Positions 35,671 through 48,094 of a stretch of DNA of 64,000 nt are shown here, one piece after another. Origin of the DNA: Chinchilla lanigera (taxonomy: Eukaryota; Chordata; Mammalia; Rodentia; Chinchillidae); NCBI RefSeq assembly GCF_000276665.1, contig NW_004955404.1:32882097-32946096 (forward strand), written 5' to 3'. The position numbers were made by a program, and so were the translations under genes. Below the pieces are notes generated by a model. It saw only the letters and a list, made by a program, of their open reading frames with translations, was not told the DNA's origin and searched no databases. The first letter of the stretch is position 1, and each line of letters opens with the position of its first letter.

Positions 35671-36726
35671 TTGAAAGCAAATACAAGAGAACCAAACCTT
35701 TGTAGCTAGCTGTAAGATATCAAATATGATTCACTGGTGAAAGGCGGAATTTAGCGGAAATTGTTTCAGATAATTCACGGGAAAGTGACTTTTTAATACA
35801 TGACCATGTACTGAACAGGGTCACATCTGCAGTGACTATTGGCTCTGACCACACCCCTCTGCTGTGGAGGAAGAAGCCTTCTATGAAAGGAGAGCTCCTT
35901 CCTGGTTGTTCACAGAAATTGTGTTGACTCTTGTGCACAAGATCTGTCCTCTGAGCAGACATAATAGTCCCACATGCTTATATACCTGGTAACCCGTTGT
36001 GCAGATGTGACATTGTATCCATCAGTAAGTAACATACCATGCATCCAAGATCGCACAACCAGTAACAGGCAGGAAAGTCTTGTGAATTAAACTCTTTTCA
36101 CTATTGCAAGCTGTCTTTGTAGCACAACTCTGATAATTACTATAATGGTTTATCACATTTGGCATGATCTGATATCAAGTAATTGTCACTGTCACATTGA
36201 TAGGTAAGAAAGATTTAATGCAGATTTTAGGAAAAGTTTTCAGTGACTTAGTAAATTCAGATTTACTTCCAGAGGATTGGGGCCATTGCTCACATTAGGC
36301 TGAAGTAAATATGAACTCCTTGGGAATCACTCTTTTTACTTAATTTTGTAAGATTTAACAAATAATATATAAGATATGTTTGTTATAATGTCATGTTTTC
36401 ACTTACTTAAAAATACATAAAAATGTCTTAAAATAACCCTTGGCCACCACATGGGCAAAGTCCTGTTTCACTGTTAAATTTATGTTTCACGAGTTAGTAG
36501 ATTGACCAGAGCTGATACCAAATATTAGAACGAGCATCTAAGAATGCATCTCTGTGTGTCTAGCTCATTTTGAGAACTCTAAATTTCACAAATGTATGAC
36601 AACATACAGATGTCAACCCCGCTGGGTCCCTCATTGTTTTACAGCTTATGACAGTGTCACCACCGAGAGAAAAATGTGCACAGTGCTACCAGGGCCTTTG
36701 ACTTAGAAGCAAGTGTGGTCAATTTA

Positions 36727-36848
36727 TTTATTTATTAATTTATGTATTATAAGGAGAGCAGTAAAAACAAAACAAAACAAAAAAAAAAACAAAACTATAG
36801 CAGCATACCAGCATCACAGATGTAAACAAAACAAAGCAAGAACATTAA
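36727..36848 (-). mobile_element. 122-bp retroinsertion of unassigned source, reverse
   Basis: An insertion bounded by a perfect 16-bp target-site duplication, aagtgtggtcaattta, at 36711-36726 and 36849-36864. Its left end is tttatttattaatttatg, so the A-rich tail is on the minus strand. The body is rich in aaaac units and does not match the SINEs in this window. It may be a heavily truncated L1 tail (T/G-rich tails of the L1s here look broadly similar) or a retrocopy of another RNA. Confidence 0.8.
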
Positions 36849-36864
36849 AAGTGTGGTCAATTTA

Positions 36865-39554
36865 AGGACTTAGTGGACGGTCATACCTGTGACTATGAAA
36901 GAATGAAGCTGTACCCTCTGTCAATACTGAGTCCTTTCGGTTTGCTTAGATGTTGTCAAAACCTCTCCATCGTAAAGAAGTGCAAACTCCTTCCTCACAT
37001 CAGTCCTAAAGGCACTGTGGTGCTCGGATGAGTCACAGTCACCATAATTAATTCTCTCTTTCAAACTGCCAGTCTTCAAATTCTTCTCTGTGTTCATGTC
37101 CTGACTAATTATATCTTTGCGGTGAAGCTGTGAAGGTGGTGATTGAGGTAGATCGTTCACTCTTAAAGCCTGTATCAGCTGAGTAAGACTAATACTGTTA
37201 TTCTTTAAAATTTAAGGAATTATTTTTCTTAGCTTCTTTTTAAAAAAAATTCAGGTATTTATTTTAATTTTTTTTTAACTTGAAAGAAATCCATGCCAGT
37301 GTGGGTTTAAAACTCCAGCTTCTCTTGGCTAAGACGGCTACATTAAGGTAGAACAACCCTCCTGGGTTGTTTTAGGTTTTGTTATGAATTTCACATAGGA
37401 GATGGGTGTTGGGACCCTTTCGAAGTGGATGAGCATTATACTATCTTTTATGCTAAAACGTGGGATGAAGTATTGTATACGAGCACTGCAGTTGTTACTG
37501 GCACATTTTAGGTAACTGGCAGTCTGGATACTATTTTCAGGTTATATGTAAGACCACTCATGTACAAGCTCATAATGCTTTTTTCCCCAGGCAACAGCAT
37601 ACTCACTAAAAACTAGTAAATGTATTGCTAAAAACATAGTTAGTCTTTACCAAATGACCTGATTTTCATAGACATCATCATCAAAAACCTTAATCTCTTA
37701 TTTTTTCAAGTGAGAACATACATAAGGAGAAGATGATCTCTTTCCATTTATATTACATGACTGTGCTGTCGTTTGCTCTCTGCTAAACTTTATTTACCAT
37801 ATTGGTTTATGATTTCCACAGACATTCCATAAATGCATATAAGTAGACTTTTTCCCCTATTTTTCTTCCAGTTATTGCTGTTGGATATTTCTGAGAAGGT
37901 AGTAAAAATTTTTCCTATTTAAATTCAGATACTATGTAATAAAAGGTATAGAATTAAGCTAGACTAAATAAAATTATATGTATATGATGATTAGCATAGT
38001 ACCTTGTGTTGTCATCAAAACAGTGTATGTTATTGTTAATCTGCATTTCTCCTTAATTTTGTGATACAAATATTTTGCATCTGAAAATTAAAATACTGTG
38101 TATGTCTAATTCACATAGATGTTGGAAATGGTTCAACATTAATGATGTTCAAACGTGATGCTGCTTCCTAGAAGTCCATTCGCAGGAAAGAAATTGGTAC
38201 TGGTCAGGGTATATGTTTACATGATAAAAAATGTATATTGATACTGTGCTTTTACATAGTTGTCATTTTCCAATAGACTTTTAAAAATAGATGTCTTTAA
38301 TTCTGTATTCTTGGACTTAGAAATAAAGTTGTATATTCCTGGACTTCCCATATTGTGATTTCATGTGGCTATCGTAAACTATTAGAACTATTATTACTCT
38401 AGAAAACATTTGAAATATTATTGAGAGACATATATAAGTGAATGATGTTTTAAAATTTTCATTTCCAAATTAAAATTCTGTAGTGAATATCTAGGATTTT
38501 ATTTCATATTTCTATTTCCAAAATGATAAAACATTCTGAATATTTATAGTCTCCTGTCTTAGAAAATGATTTTATGGAAGAGTAGAAGAACTAGCAGAGC
38601 CAAAAGTAGTGTATGATATACAGAGGAACCAGTGTATTAATAATTTTTATGCAATAGTTAGCTTTGTCTTGTGGCAAAAACCCACATTGTTCTGCTATAA
38701 CAATTTGAAATCATTGGGGAAAAAATCAAGAAGTTGATACTCACAGTTTTTTAATCCATCATCTTTATAGTATGATTTGAAACATGCCTTGCTACTATAA
38801 AGGGTCTATGTACAACCTTTGTGTAGGGAACTGGAAGGAATAAATTGTTACCAAGTGAAATGAGGTTGCACCTATGTGAGCCTGATTCTTTCTTATGTAC
38901 CTGAGTTTATTTCCCAAACCTTTTCAAGGCTGCCAATTATCAGAGTGTGTAGTGGCCTTTTATGATTGCCTGAGATCTTTTATCATCCTGATGTTTAGCT
39001 TCCCATGTTATGACTTCATTCCTGCCAAGACAGATTTTTAAAAAATCAGCACTTCCCAGACTCTCTTGCAGCTAGGACATGGCCTTGTTGTCAGTTGTGT
39101 CATGTATAGCAGAGGGCTGCAGAAGGCAAGAAAGCAATGCCTACTGCGTACACAAAGACTGCTATACTCTTGGGTAGATGCATTGGTAGAACAGGGACTG
39201 TGGCTCTTCTGGGGAGCTCATGGAAGATTTTTCTGGCATCTCATACTGCAGCTGCAGAAGTGTTTCTATTGGAAGAGACCCAGTATGCTTGGCCTTTGCT
39301 CCACACAGCTTGTTCCTGGGTATGTAGCCAGGAAGTCTGATTCTTTGACCCCTACCTGGACATTTTCTGAACTGATATTTTAAAAAAATACATCTCTCCA
39401 CTTTAATTAGTCAGGGTGGATTCTATCATTTTTTGTGTGTGTGTGCTTTGTTGATTCTATTGTTGCAAAGAGAAATATATCCATTTTCTTAGAAACTAGA
39501 TCAGGACTTGTCTCAGTGATGATAAATAAGTGTAGGAATTTCAGAGAACTGCCT
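36865..39554. other. Unique AT-rich intron
   Basis: No repeat or exon recognised; several short AT-rich runs. Confidence 0.45.
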
Positions 39555-39660
39555 ATATTTACTTCCTAATTCTAGCACCTTTTTTGTGACCTGATCAAGC
39601 CACTTAATCCCTCTATGTGTGTCTTCTTTAAGATGGGGATTATAGACCTCATGAACTTTT
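39555..39660 (+). mobile_element. MIR fragment, forward
   Basis: 'tgtgacctgatcaagccact', 'taatccctctatgtgtgtct' and 'aagatggggattatagacct' follow the MIR core region. Confidence 0.6.
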
Positions 39661-40114
39661 GGGAAACAAAAAAAAGTTAATATGTATAAAGTTTATTAAC
39701 TACTAGCTGTTGCTTCAACCTCAACTACCTTTCTGCTTTTTCATTTTAGTCACGGCTATCTTGGAAGTCCCAGCACAGACTCCCTCTTCCACAAAGCATT
39801 CCCCTTGATCTTTCCCCGCTCTGCACTTTTATTCAATCTACTTATGGTTGCTATCCACCCAGTTAGCACTTAATTGACCTCAGATTGTATCTTGTATTTG
39901 AACTCTCTTATCAGCTTGATTTCAAGAATGTTCATTTGTTAATTCACTCCCCAAAACATGGTGGGTTGTAAGGGATAAAGGTAGGCAAGAGTCTAAGGCA
40001 CTCCATGGTTTATTTGGAAACTTATCCTAATTTTAACTTTCCCTGTAAGAACTGGGAAATAAATGAAGGTACCATGTCTGGTGAGTTTTATGTGCTTGGT
40101 CATTTTAGTTATTT

Positions 40115-40240
40115 CATCTAGTCGTCTTGTAGGGTCATCTCACTTTCCCAGTGCAGATAGTAGTGCTTAACAATGGTTAAGTAAGTCAAAGTCACACAGT
40201 CGCTTTGTGGCAGGAGCAGCTCTGTTCGATCTCAGCAAAA
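40115..40240 (-). mobile_element. MIR fragment, reverse
   Basis: 'ggttaagtaagtcaaagtca' followed by cacagtcgctttgtggcagg is the reverse MIR core (aagtaacttgcccaaggtcacacag type). Confidence 0.6.
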
Positions 40241-43200
40241 CACTTACTTGTGATAGTAAGCTACCATTTAAAAAGGGCTAAAAGCACTCTGTGTGAGACA
40301 GTCGTGGAAAACCATTAATTTTTACAGATCTTGAAAGTTATTATTTCATTACGTTTCATGAAAAATACTCACCGAAATAATTTTGTCGATTCGTTTACTG
40401 AAAATGATTTTGTTAATCTAGTTTCCTTGGTGTTGTGACAGCACTTTCCTCCGACTTCTTTTGAGTCTGTATCTCTGTTTCCTTGAGAAGTGAGAGGGCT
40501 TATACGTTATCCATTATTTGATGTTTGCGTCAGTTCATTGACAAGATGACATAGAGTATTATGAGCACTATTTTCCACATGCAAATTTGGTAACTAATAT
40601 TGAGATCATTTGCCTAAAGCCTAGAGATACTTGGTGACAGTTGTGGGAATATAGCCTAGGGCGGTTACTTACCCTTTCGCTGAGAGGATTAGCTGCTGCA
40701 TCTTTCCAGTGCTGATACATCTACGTGTTTGGGTTTTTAGTGAGGACTGTGAATGCACAAATCATGCTCTGACTAGTATGGTCCTGGTATGAGGAAGTGG
40801 TGGCCTAATGGTGTAGGTAGCAATGGAACCCAGTCTTGTTGGTCAAAGTAGAGAGAGGAGGTGTAGAGAGATGAGAAGAGGACTTCCTTGGCTGGGTGGA
40901 AATCATGTGGAGAGCTCATGAGTGGAAACAGGACTTGTCCTTGTATAGGCTGCCACCTCACAGCAGATACTTGTGAGTCAAGGTGGGTATTTTCGTCCTT
41001 TTGTTTGGAATTCAGTTACTTGTAATATAGAAAGAGAATGCCAAGTATTGATTCTTGGAGGAAGCAGGCAGTGGTGGCCGTGATGGTATCCACATTTTCT
41101 CAGGATCTTTCCCCTCTTAACTGACATACTGAGTCTTTTTTTTCCCTTCTCCGCTTTCCCATTTTTGCATTGCCCACTTCTGTGGTACTGAGTTTTCAAG
41201 CCTGTTCACTGTTGCAGCAGACATTCAGAAAACAACAGGAATTATTGGTATTTGTTCACATAAAAGCAGTTATGGCGAAGTGGTTAGACGTTTGAATTTC
41301 ATGCTTCACACTCTTTGAAATTCTTTATGCCATTTTATTTATCTAATATGACTTCACTATAATTTTGTATAACACTTCGGGAAGAATCCACAGTGTTGCT
41401 CTGGCTTATTATTTTTACAGAGCCAGGGAGTTGAGTGATACTTTTTCATGTTTTCAGTTGACTTCCACAGCGGGGTGATGTGATCCTACTGACGCTCCCA
41501 TTTTACCAAAACCATAAAGCCCTACAGATGTGCACGCAATTTGCCTGACTCTGCAGGCACAGTCACTTGGGTAGTTCAAGCAGAGAAACCACAGGTACTT
41601 AAACCCCAATTGTTTATTCTGTGTCTTTGAATGAGAGTAAGAGTGATAGTCTGATTCATTTTGCAAAGTAAGTAATCCTTCTATATCTGTGGCTCCTTGT
41701 TTTATTTAAAAAAAAAAAAATCAAGCAGTGAGGAAGCATTGAACACACGAGCATAGGAAGAGAACCCTGAAAATACTGAGTTATGTGTATAATTCATGTT
41801 TTAGGATATTCAACTTCGTTGTATTTAAAGAATCACCTAGGTTGTACCTTTGCTTGCTGGTCTCTTTCTTTTGTATTATCATGTGACGCTTTATTAATTC
41901 ACTGAGAAGATAAACAAGCAAGTATTGTCATTATTTTTCTGCAAGAGAAAACTGAAAAGTGTGGTGTTTACTCAGATGTGGTAAAGTGTAATAATTATGT
42001 CCAATAAATAGATTGATGCGCTTGTGTCTCTCATTGCACTGATGATCATCCTGAGCCCAGTTGAGCTGATGGGAAAACATCAGTCTCAGGGCTTAGAACA
42101 CCGGGGCACAGAATGTAGCCTTTATTGAGACATCACCTGCAGAAAGGAAAACATAACTGCGTTCGACAAATGCCCAGGTGGTTCTCACACAGCATGGTGG
42201 CAGCTCCTGACACACAGTGAAGTAATATGGGTCCTGGCTCACTTAGCCTTTGCTTGTGACTTCTAAGATGACCCTGCTGCCTCAACGTCTGTTCTGTAAA
42301 GGAGCCCCTGAAAACTTCACCTGGTGCCTGGGACCCCTGGGGAAGACTGCCCTGGCTGATACTCTGGACAGATTAGAGCAGCCAGCATGTGCTGCAATCT
42401 GGGGACACTTTAGGAATTCTCCGTACCTAGAATTGACTGGTAGATACGTGTAAATTCCGAGTGGCACAAATGATTCCCTTAAAAGTCAGAGTGGTGAGGA
42501 AATTGCACTGTGAAAAGTGTAGTAAGTGTGACATGGATAATACTGGGCCACTTTCTCCAGTAGCCTTTGAATTCCTGCAGAGCCTAGTGACTTTCCATTG
42601 TCATGAGCAGCATTGTATTTCCAAGTTCCAAGCCAATTACCACTGAATCATGAGGAATGTACTTTGTCTTTGAAGAAGTAGCTCACATTTTAGTCATTGA
42701 CATTTTATTTTACCTCTGCTGTACTGAGAGAGTGAATGATTCATTTAGAAGTTAAAAAATACTTGAACTGTTTAAAATATTGATGTTATAAGTGCCATAA
42801 CTTCGAAGAGGAAGCATGAAAATTGGCATTTAAATGATGTCTCCAAAGATTCCAGTCCTTTTGTGTAGAATGAGATTCACTATTGGAGTGAACCTGTCAG
42901 TTTCTGAATTCATCCCTGAATGCCTAGCAGCGGGACTGCGTGCCCGGTGTGAGCCACATAAAGCTGCCCTGCAGAGGGGGTCTTGGGGTTAATATTCAGT
43001 TTCTGCTCCTCTGGCCAATCAGGAGCCCTAGTATGTGATTTTTCTGGGATATTTTTCTTAATTACTCAACTGAAAAGGTGTGTCTTTCTAATTTTTGAAA
43101 AAGTTTGAACTGGAGGGCTTGCACAGTATCCAGGCTACTGTACAAAAGCAAATTCTCAATCCATGTTCACTTCTTAATCTCTTCCTCCTGATTAGAAATC

Positions 43201-44209
43201 CATGCGTGCGATAGAGTGTTGAGGAATTGCTGGAGAGAATCCTTATCTCTTCCCCTCTGACTTAAATTATAGAAGTCTGCTTCTCTCGTGGCTGCAAGAA
43301 GAAAGGAATCACATTCTCCCAACCTCCAGTGAAATAAATACATAAAAATCTTATAAAGCCCATGCCACGCTTTCCTTTCATTATATTTCTAATTGCCCAG
43401 AATCCATTCTCTGATTTCTTTTTGGCAGTGCACTTGTTTGCTTTAATTTTGCCAGTTTTTCCTGTGTATACCGAGATGCTTAGCTCACCTGTGGTCCTAC
43501 ACTATACTTGAATGCAGAAAGGATCTACTTGTGACACCAGGAGAAAATCTATAGGGTTTCCATCATAGGCCATCAAAGAAAAAAGCAAGTACACCCTTGG
43601 TCTGCAGTTTGTTAGTCAACTCTTAAAGCAAAGAAGAGGAATAAGCAGGTACTTTTCGGTGTATAGAGAATATGAAGGCTTTATTCCTTGAAAGTAATAC
43701 CAATATGAGTAGAAAACATTTTCCTTGAACTAGATAATAAATTAAGTGAAAGAGGTACCAAAACAACTCGACACAGTAGCATAAAATCCTCAGCTTTTCT
43801 GTGCATGCTCGAAGCAGGACTTTCCTATTGAAGAAAGGAAAAATGGTGTACAATTAAAAACTTACTAGTATTTATTGATTCTGCAAGCACTTTCTAGGAA
43901 GTCCACAGACACTGATGCTCCTCTTTTGTATAACTTCTAAGGGTAATAATAGAGGTTTAAATTTTTTTTGAGCATTAAGAAATCTGGAGGATTTTTTTCT
44001 TCCTGAGGGCAGAAAATACAGTACAGCTAAAATAAACTCACAAGTCATGACATTGAGAAAGCTTCTGGCCTGGGTTTTCAGTAGGTAAGTTATTTACTAC
44101 TGAGGGGAGGCAGTTTTTAGATACTTGAACTCATTTAAAATGTGTCAAGCTAAAAACTTGAGGGGAAATAGAGACTAATGTCTGTGAATTGACATTGTTG
44201 TAGTCCTTT
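40241..44209. other. Unique intron
   Basis: No repeat family or exon recognised. The + frame 42250-42453 and its reverse shadow have a balanced composition but no known domain. A GC-richer patch with a CCAAT motif (ctggccaatcagg) lies near 43011. Confidence 0.4.
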
Positions 44210-44325
44210 AATGTGTATTACTGCACTGGATTCTTAAAATAACTGCATTTGCAGTTGAGGAAATGAAGTTTCCATATTTTTAAGTGTCCATCTGACCACA
44301 AAGCCTAGGAGTATTCTTTCCACCC
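44210..44325 (-). mobile_element. MIR fragment, reverse
   Basis: 'attcttaaaataactgcatt', 'gttgaggaaatgaagtttc' and 'ctgaccacaaagcctagga' fit the reverse MIR core; diverged. Confidence 0.5.
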
Positions 44326-44420
44326 TATACAGATAATGAACATTGCTATTTTAGGCACATTCCTTTATAGACATGGGGAAATATGAATGCCCAAATGTTT
44401 ATAACCCCTTCTTTTGCAGC

Positions 44421-44440
44421 TTTTTTTTTTTTTTTTTTTT
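44421..44440. repeat. 20-T homopolymer
   Basis: A run of 20 T. No SINE body adjoins it. Confidence 0.9.
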
Positions 44441-44727
44441 GTGGTAAGCCTCTTTTATATAGAATCTGGGTAGTGGGAGAAAGATGACTGTTGAGGGTGA
44501 GGCTAGCTGAAAGTAAGGGAAAGCAGTATGCCGTGATGTATTTTGGAAAGGATAGAGAATGGTTCCAAGTGAGAGAAACTTTGAAAGAATACTTGGAGCG
44601 AAAGTAGGGTCACTAAATGTTTTGGCAAACTTGGATAAAAAGTTAAAAAGTTGAACGGGCAGGGAGAGATGAATTCGCCAGATGTTTTCAGATTTGGAAG
44701 ATGCAGAAAACAAGATTTTAAAAGTCT

Positions 44728-44876
44728 TAGCTGGGTGTGGTGGTGCAAACCTGTAATTTCAGCACTTGGAAGGCCAGAGCTGGAGGATCACTGAGGTGTC
44801 CAGGCCAGCCTGGGTGAAATAGTGAGTTCAAGGCCACCCTGAACTACACAGCAAGACCTAGTCTCACCCCCCGCCC
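44728..44876 (+). mobile_element. B1-type SINE, forward
   Basis: Forward B1: agctgggtgtggtggtgcaa head, acctgtaatttcagcacttg, gaggatcactgagg, caggccagcctggg, then an A-poor tail. The sequences aaaagtct and aaaaggtct flank it. Box A and B of the 7SL-derived Pol III promoter are recognisable. Confidence 0.9.
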
Positions 44877-45335
44877 CACAAAAGGTCTATGCATTACAAC
44901 CACACTTTAACTATTAATTTTTTGTTCAAAGATGACTGAACACTTAAATTTCTGTTTGAATATTAGGCTGTCCTTTTCTTAGATGAGACCTTGCTGTGGC
45001 TTTGCTCATAAAACTAGTTACCTTTACTTAGTTTACTATATAGTTTAAAAAATAAATGGAAAAACACATGTAGACTGCATACATATTTACATGTTTATGT
45101 ATGTGTTATTGTTGACATCCATGCACAAATACATATGTGTATATTTACACATCTATATTCATATACATTTTCTATATATGTATATTTACACATAAATGAA
45201 CTTGTACACAAAAATACCAGACACTTCTTACAGTATTGGAGATGTTGCTTTGCTTAGAACAGGCTGTCCAGACTAGTTTGCATTTTCCTGAATTTGAAAG
45301 GGAGACAGGGACAAGGATGGAGTCCCTAAAAATAG

Positions 45336-45427
45336 GGATGGAGATGGAGATGGAGATGGGGATGAAAATGGGGAGGGGAGGGGGAGGGAAAGGGAGGGAA
45401 AGGGAGGGAGAGAGGGAGGGAGAGAGA
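45336..45427 (+). repeat. Purine-only G-rich tract
   Basis: (GGAGAT)n grades into gggaggggagggggaggg and further agggaggg units. Many G-runs of three or more on the + strand make G-quadruplex or triplex formation plausible. The reverse strand is a matching pyrimidine tract. Confidence 0.9.
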
Positions 45428-46095
45428 TCTGTACAGTGAAAACCCTCATTGGAATTTGGGGTAAGTGCTGCTGCTGGGTGGGCTGTCCCTTTTTTCATAA
45501 ATTGAAGAAATTTTCAGGAGAACAATAATAGTAGCAGTCAGGTTAGGTTCTCTGAAAAGGGCGCAGAGTCAAAGGATAGTCTCAGTCTGTTGGAGGGCAG
45601 ATTTGCACTGAGCCACGCCTCCTGTGAGGAATGAAAGTGGTGCTTTTCAGGTACTTTGTATTTCATGGTATACTGGATATAATATCCACATTTCCAAATG
45701 CATTCAAATGCAATGTTAAGAATTGGCATATTATATTAAAGATATATTAGTAATCTCAGGTGAGTAATGTGCACCAAAAATTAAACTGAATCATTTATCT
45801 GAACAGGGTACACTCTAAAATGGTACATCCATTGCAATGTGGAGATAATTGCAATAGGAATGGACTTGGCTTTCGTTGTTTGGTGTTGCAGGCTCATTTT
45901 ATTTTTGTCCATTTTAGATTTAGAATGTAGAGGAAGATAGCTTCCATGCTTGTATGAAAATAAATGGGAAAAAAAATTCAGGTTGCTTCTGTGTGGTCTA
46001 GAGAGATCATAAAAATGAGTCATTTAGGCACAGATAGGGTTATGTCTTGCCATAGCAGCCAAAACTCCGCCGTGAAGTCAGCAAATGCCCTAGGG

Positions 46096-46175
46096 CAGTC
46101 ATAGTGAACCTTTTACATCTTTCAGTGATACAAATAGCCCGTTGTAGCCTGTGTGCTATCTATTCGCCACTACTG
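46096..46175 (+). mobile_element. 80-bp hAT-type MITE
   Basis: The left end cagtcatagtgaacctttt and the right end, reverse-complemented (cagtagtggcgaatag), are terminal inverted repeats of the CAGTGATGGCGAACCTTTT type. The flanks ccctaggg (46088-46095) and ctctaggg (46176-46183) form the 8-bp target-site duplication expected for hAT, with one mismatch. No room for a transposase, so it was mobilised in trans. Confidence 0.75.
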
Positions 46176-46419
46176 CTCTAGGGTATTAGTCCAACTTACG
46201 GATAACCATTGTAAAAATAGGTGATTCTCGGATGACTCTTTACTTAGGAATTCTTGGATGAACACCTGAACTAAATTTCTGTATCCTTCCGAGTCTGTTT
46301 TGAGATTTCTTAAAACAATCCTTTGAGCATCTGGAAAAGACCTGCTGTGTGTTAGCACCAATAGTTTGATTACGGAGCACTTCATTAGCCTTTGACATTT
46401 GTCAGCTATTCTCCAGGAC

Positions 46420-46447
46420 CTGATTGGTTTTCATAGTAACCAAATCA
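46420..46447. repeat. Inverted repeat with CCAAT and X-box-like core
   Basis: ctgattggttt and aaccaaatcag form near-perfect arms (one base missing on the left) around a short loop containing catagt. The left arm contains an inverted CCAAT box; the loop plus right arm (catagtaacc) resembles half an RFX X-box. Function unknown. Confidence 0.7.
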
Positions 46448-47055
46448 GATCAATTCAGAGGTAATAGTGTGTTTCAGATCTTCAGGACTTTGGCAGCACA
46501 ATTCAAAACAGAGGAATTAGAAGTAAATGAAGCAGCATTAAAGAGCCTAATAAGAGTGGGATTTAGAAAACATCCGTTGAAAAACTCACAATAGCTATTA
46601 GGGTTCCCTTAGCAGTTCCAGGGTTCTGGCAGGAGAAATCAAGTATGTAGCCAAACTCATGATCAAGTGGTAGAAAATAAGTCCTTGTTGGATGATTTTT
46701 TTTACTAGTATTTCTTTTCTGTCTCTCTCCCTTTGATTCTTAGGTAGCTCTTTCATTGTTGCCTTTTGTATCAAGTATTAAAAGGTACCTGTAGTAGATC
46801 TGTGTAAAATTCTTGTATAGTTCTGGAGGATGAGGAGAGAAATGTGTCTTATTAACAGATATTTACATTATTATTTACATTATGGACTGGAGAATTGCAT
46901 TTCTTTAGTAGCAATTTAAAGGACAGCACAGTAGAAATACTTATAGATCATCCACTCATAGAACAAGGTGGGAATTTTGTCATGGAAGCAAAGATTTGAG
47001 TAGGAGAAAGGAGAATTACAAGGGGAAGTATATTTGGGGAAAAAATTAAAGTAGA

Positions 47056-47130
47056 AATTTATGATCACTTAAATTTATGATTTATGATTTATGGTCACTT
47101 AAATTTATGATTTATGATCACTTAAATTTG
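47056..47130 (+). repeat. Three-copy short tandem repeat
   Basis: The motif gatcacttaaatttatga recurs at 47063, 47093 (one change) and 47116. The spacing differs by 7 bp because of an extra atttatg subunit. Confidence 0.9.
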
Positions 47131-47544
47131 TGTTAAGTAAGTTAACCTGATTAACATTTGCCAACTTCTCCCTTGGTCCTTTTCACTTAGTCTTGTGAGT
47201 GAACTAAATAAATTTAACTAAACTGAACACTTAAAAATTAATTGGCCTTTTACAGAACTTTTTAAGTTACAGTAAGCATTTACCAGCTTACGCATCAAGA
47301 ATGATTTTTTTTTCATTTCTCACTGGTCTTTACAATGGAAGAGCTCAGCAGATGTTGTCTGGTTACTTTTTCCTCTTTGACCTTTTTTAAAAAATTCATT
47401 CTAAGTATGATTTTCATGGCATTAGCCTACATGTTTCAAGGGCATCAAATAATGTGATAATATCTGACACAAAGGGAATTTATACTTAGAAAGCAGGATA
47501 AGATTTTATCAGAGAACTTGAATATTGTGAATGTTTACTACTTA

Positions 47545-47870
47545 CTAGATTCACCACTCGCACTGGGACAAAATACCTGGCACAGACAATTTGAAGGAAG
47601 GAAATTGTTTATTTTGGCTTATGGATTCAGAGGCTTCAGTCCATGGTGGTTGGCTCCCAGTTAAAGCATCATGGTGGAGAAAGCTGCTCACTTCATAACT
47701 GGCAGGAATTAGAGAGAAAGGGAAAGAGCCCAAGAAAAGATGTACCCAAAAGGCATTCCCTCAGTGACCTGTTTTCCCCAGTGATGCCCCATTCATTAAT
47801 CCATCCATGAGCTCAGTTCCCTCACAGTTCAGTCACCTTGCTAGGCATCTCTCAGTCTAGCTGAGAATCA
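47545..47870 (-). mobile_element. MaLR-type LTR, reverse
   Basis: On the minus strand the end reads ggactgaagcctctgaatcc, aagccaaaataaacaatttc, cttccttcaaattg, ggtattttgtcccag. This is the same layout as the LTRs at 57115 and 58441 (gactgaaacc, aataaaccttt, ccttc, gtattttgtctcagca). It includes the AATAAA signal. Diverged; ends approximate. Confidence 0.6.
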
Positions 47871-47884
47871 GCATTAACCGTCAT

Positions 47885-48010
47885 ATAGCACCTTACACAT
47901 ATTATTTCATTTAATTCTTCTGGTAAACCTAGGTTAGCTATTATTATTCTCTTGTTCCTCAGAAATACCAACTCTCCAAGATCAGCCAGTCAAGGTGTTT
48001 GATTGCAAAT
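47885..48010 (-). mobile_element. MIR fragment, reverse
   Basis: 'tagcaccttacacatattat', 'ttcatttaattcttctggta' and 'gttagctattattattctc' are the reverse MIR 3' end, followed by a diverged core. Confidence 0.65.
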
Positions 48011-48051
48011 GAGTTGCGTAGCATAACTTGATACCTAACATAAGTCAAATG

Positions 48052-48054
<3 letters not shown>

Positions 48055-48090
<36 letters not shown>
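48055..48090. repeat. (AT)n microsatellite
   Basis: An uninterrupted AT dinucleotide array of about 18 units. Confidence 0.97.

Positions 48091-48094
<4 letters not shown>

Noticed and set aside
42250..42453. 67-codon + strand frame with balanced composition
   Set aside because: No family resemblance and no splice or promoter evidence; the opposite strand is equally open.
47056..47130. CRISPR-like spaced repeat
   Set aside because: Three AT-rich units with uneven spacing in a mammalian intron; simple slippage explains it.
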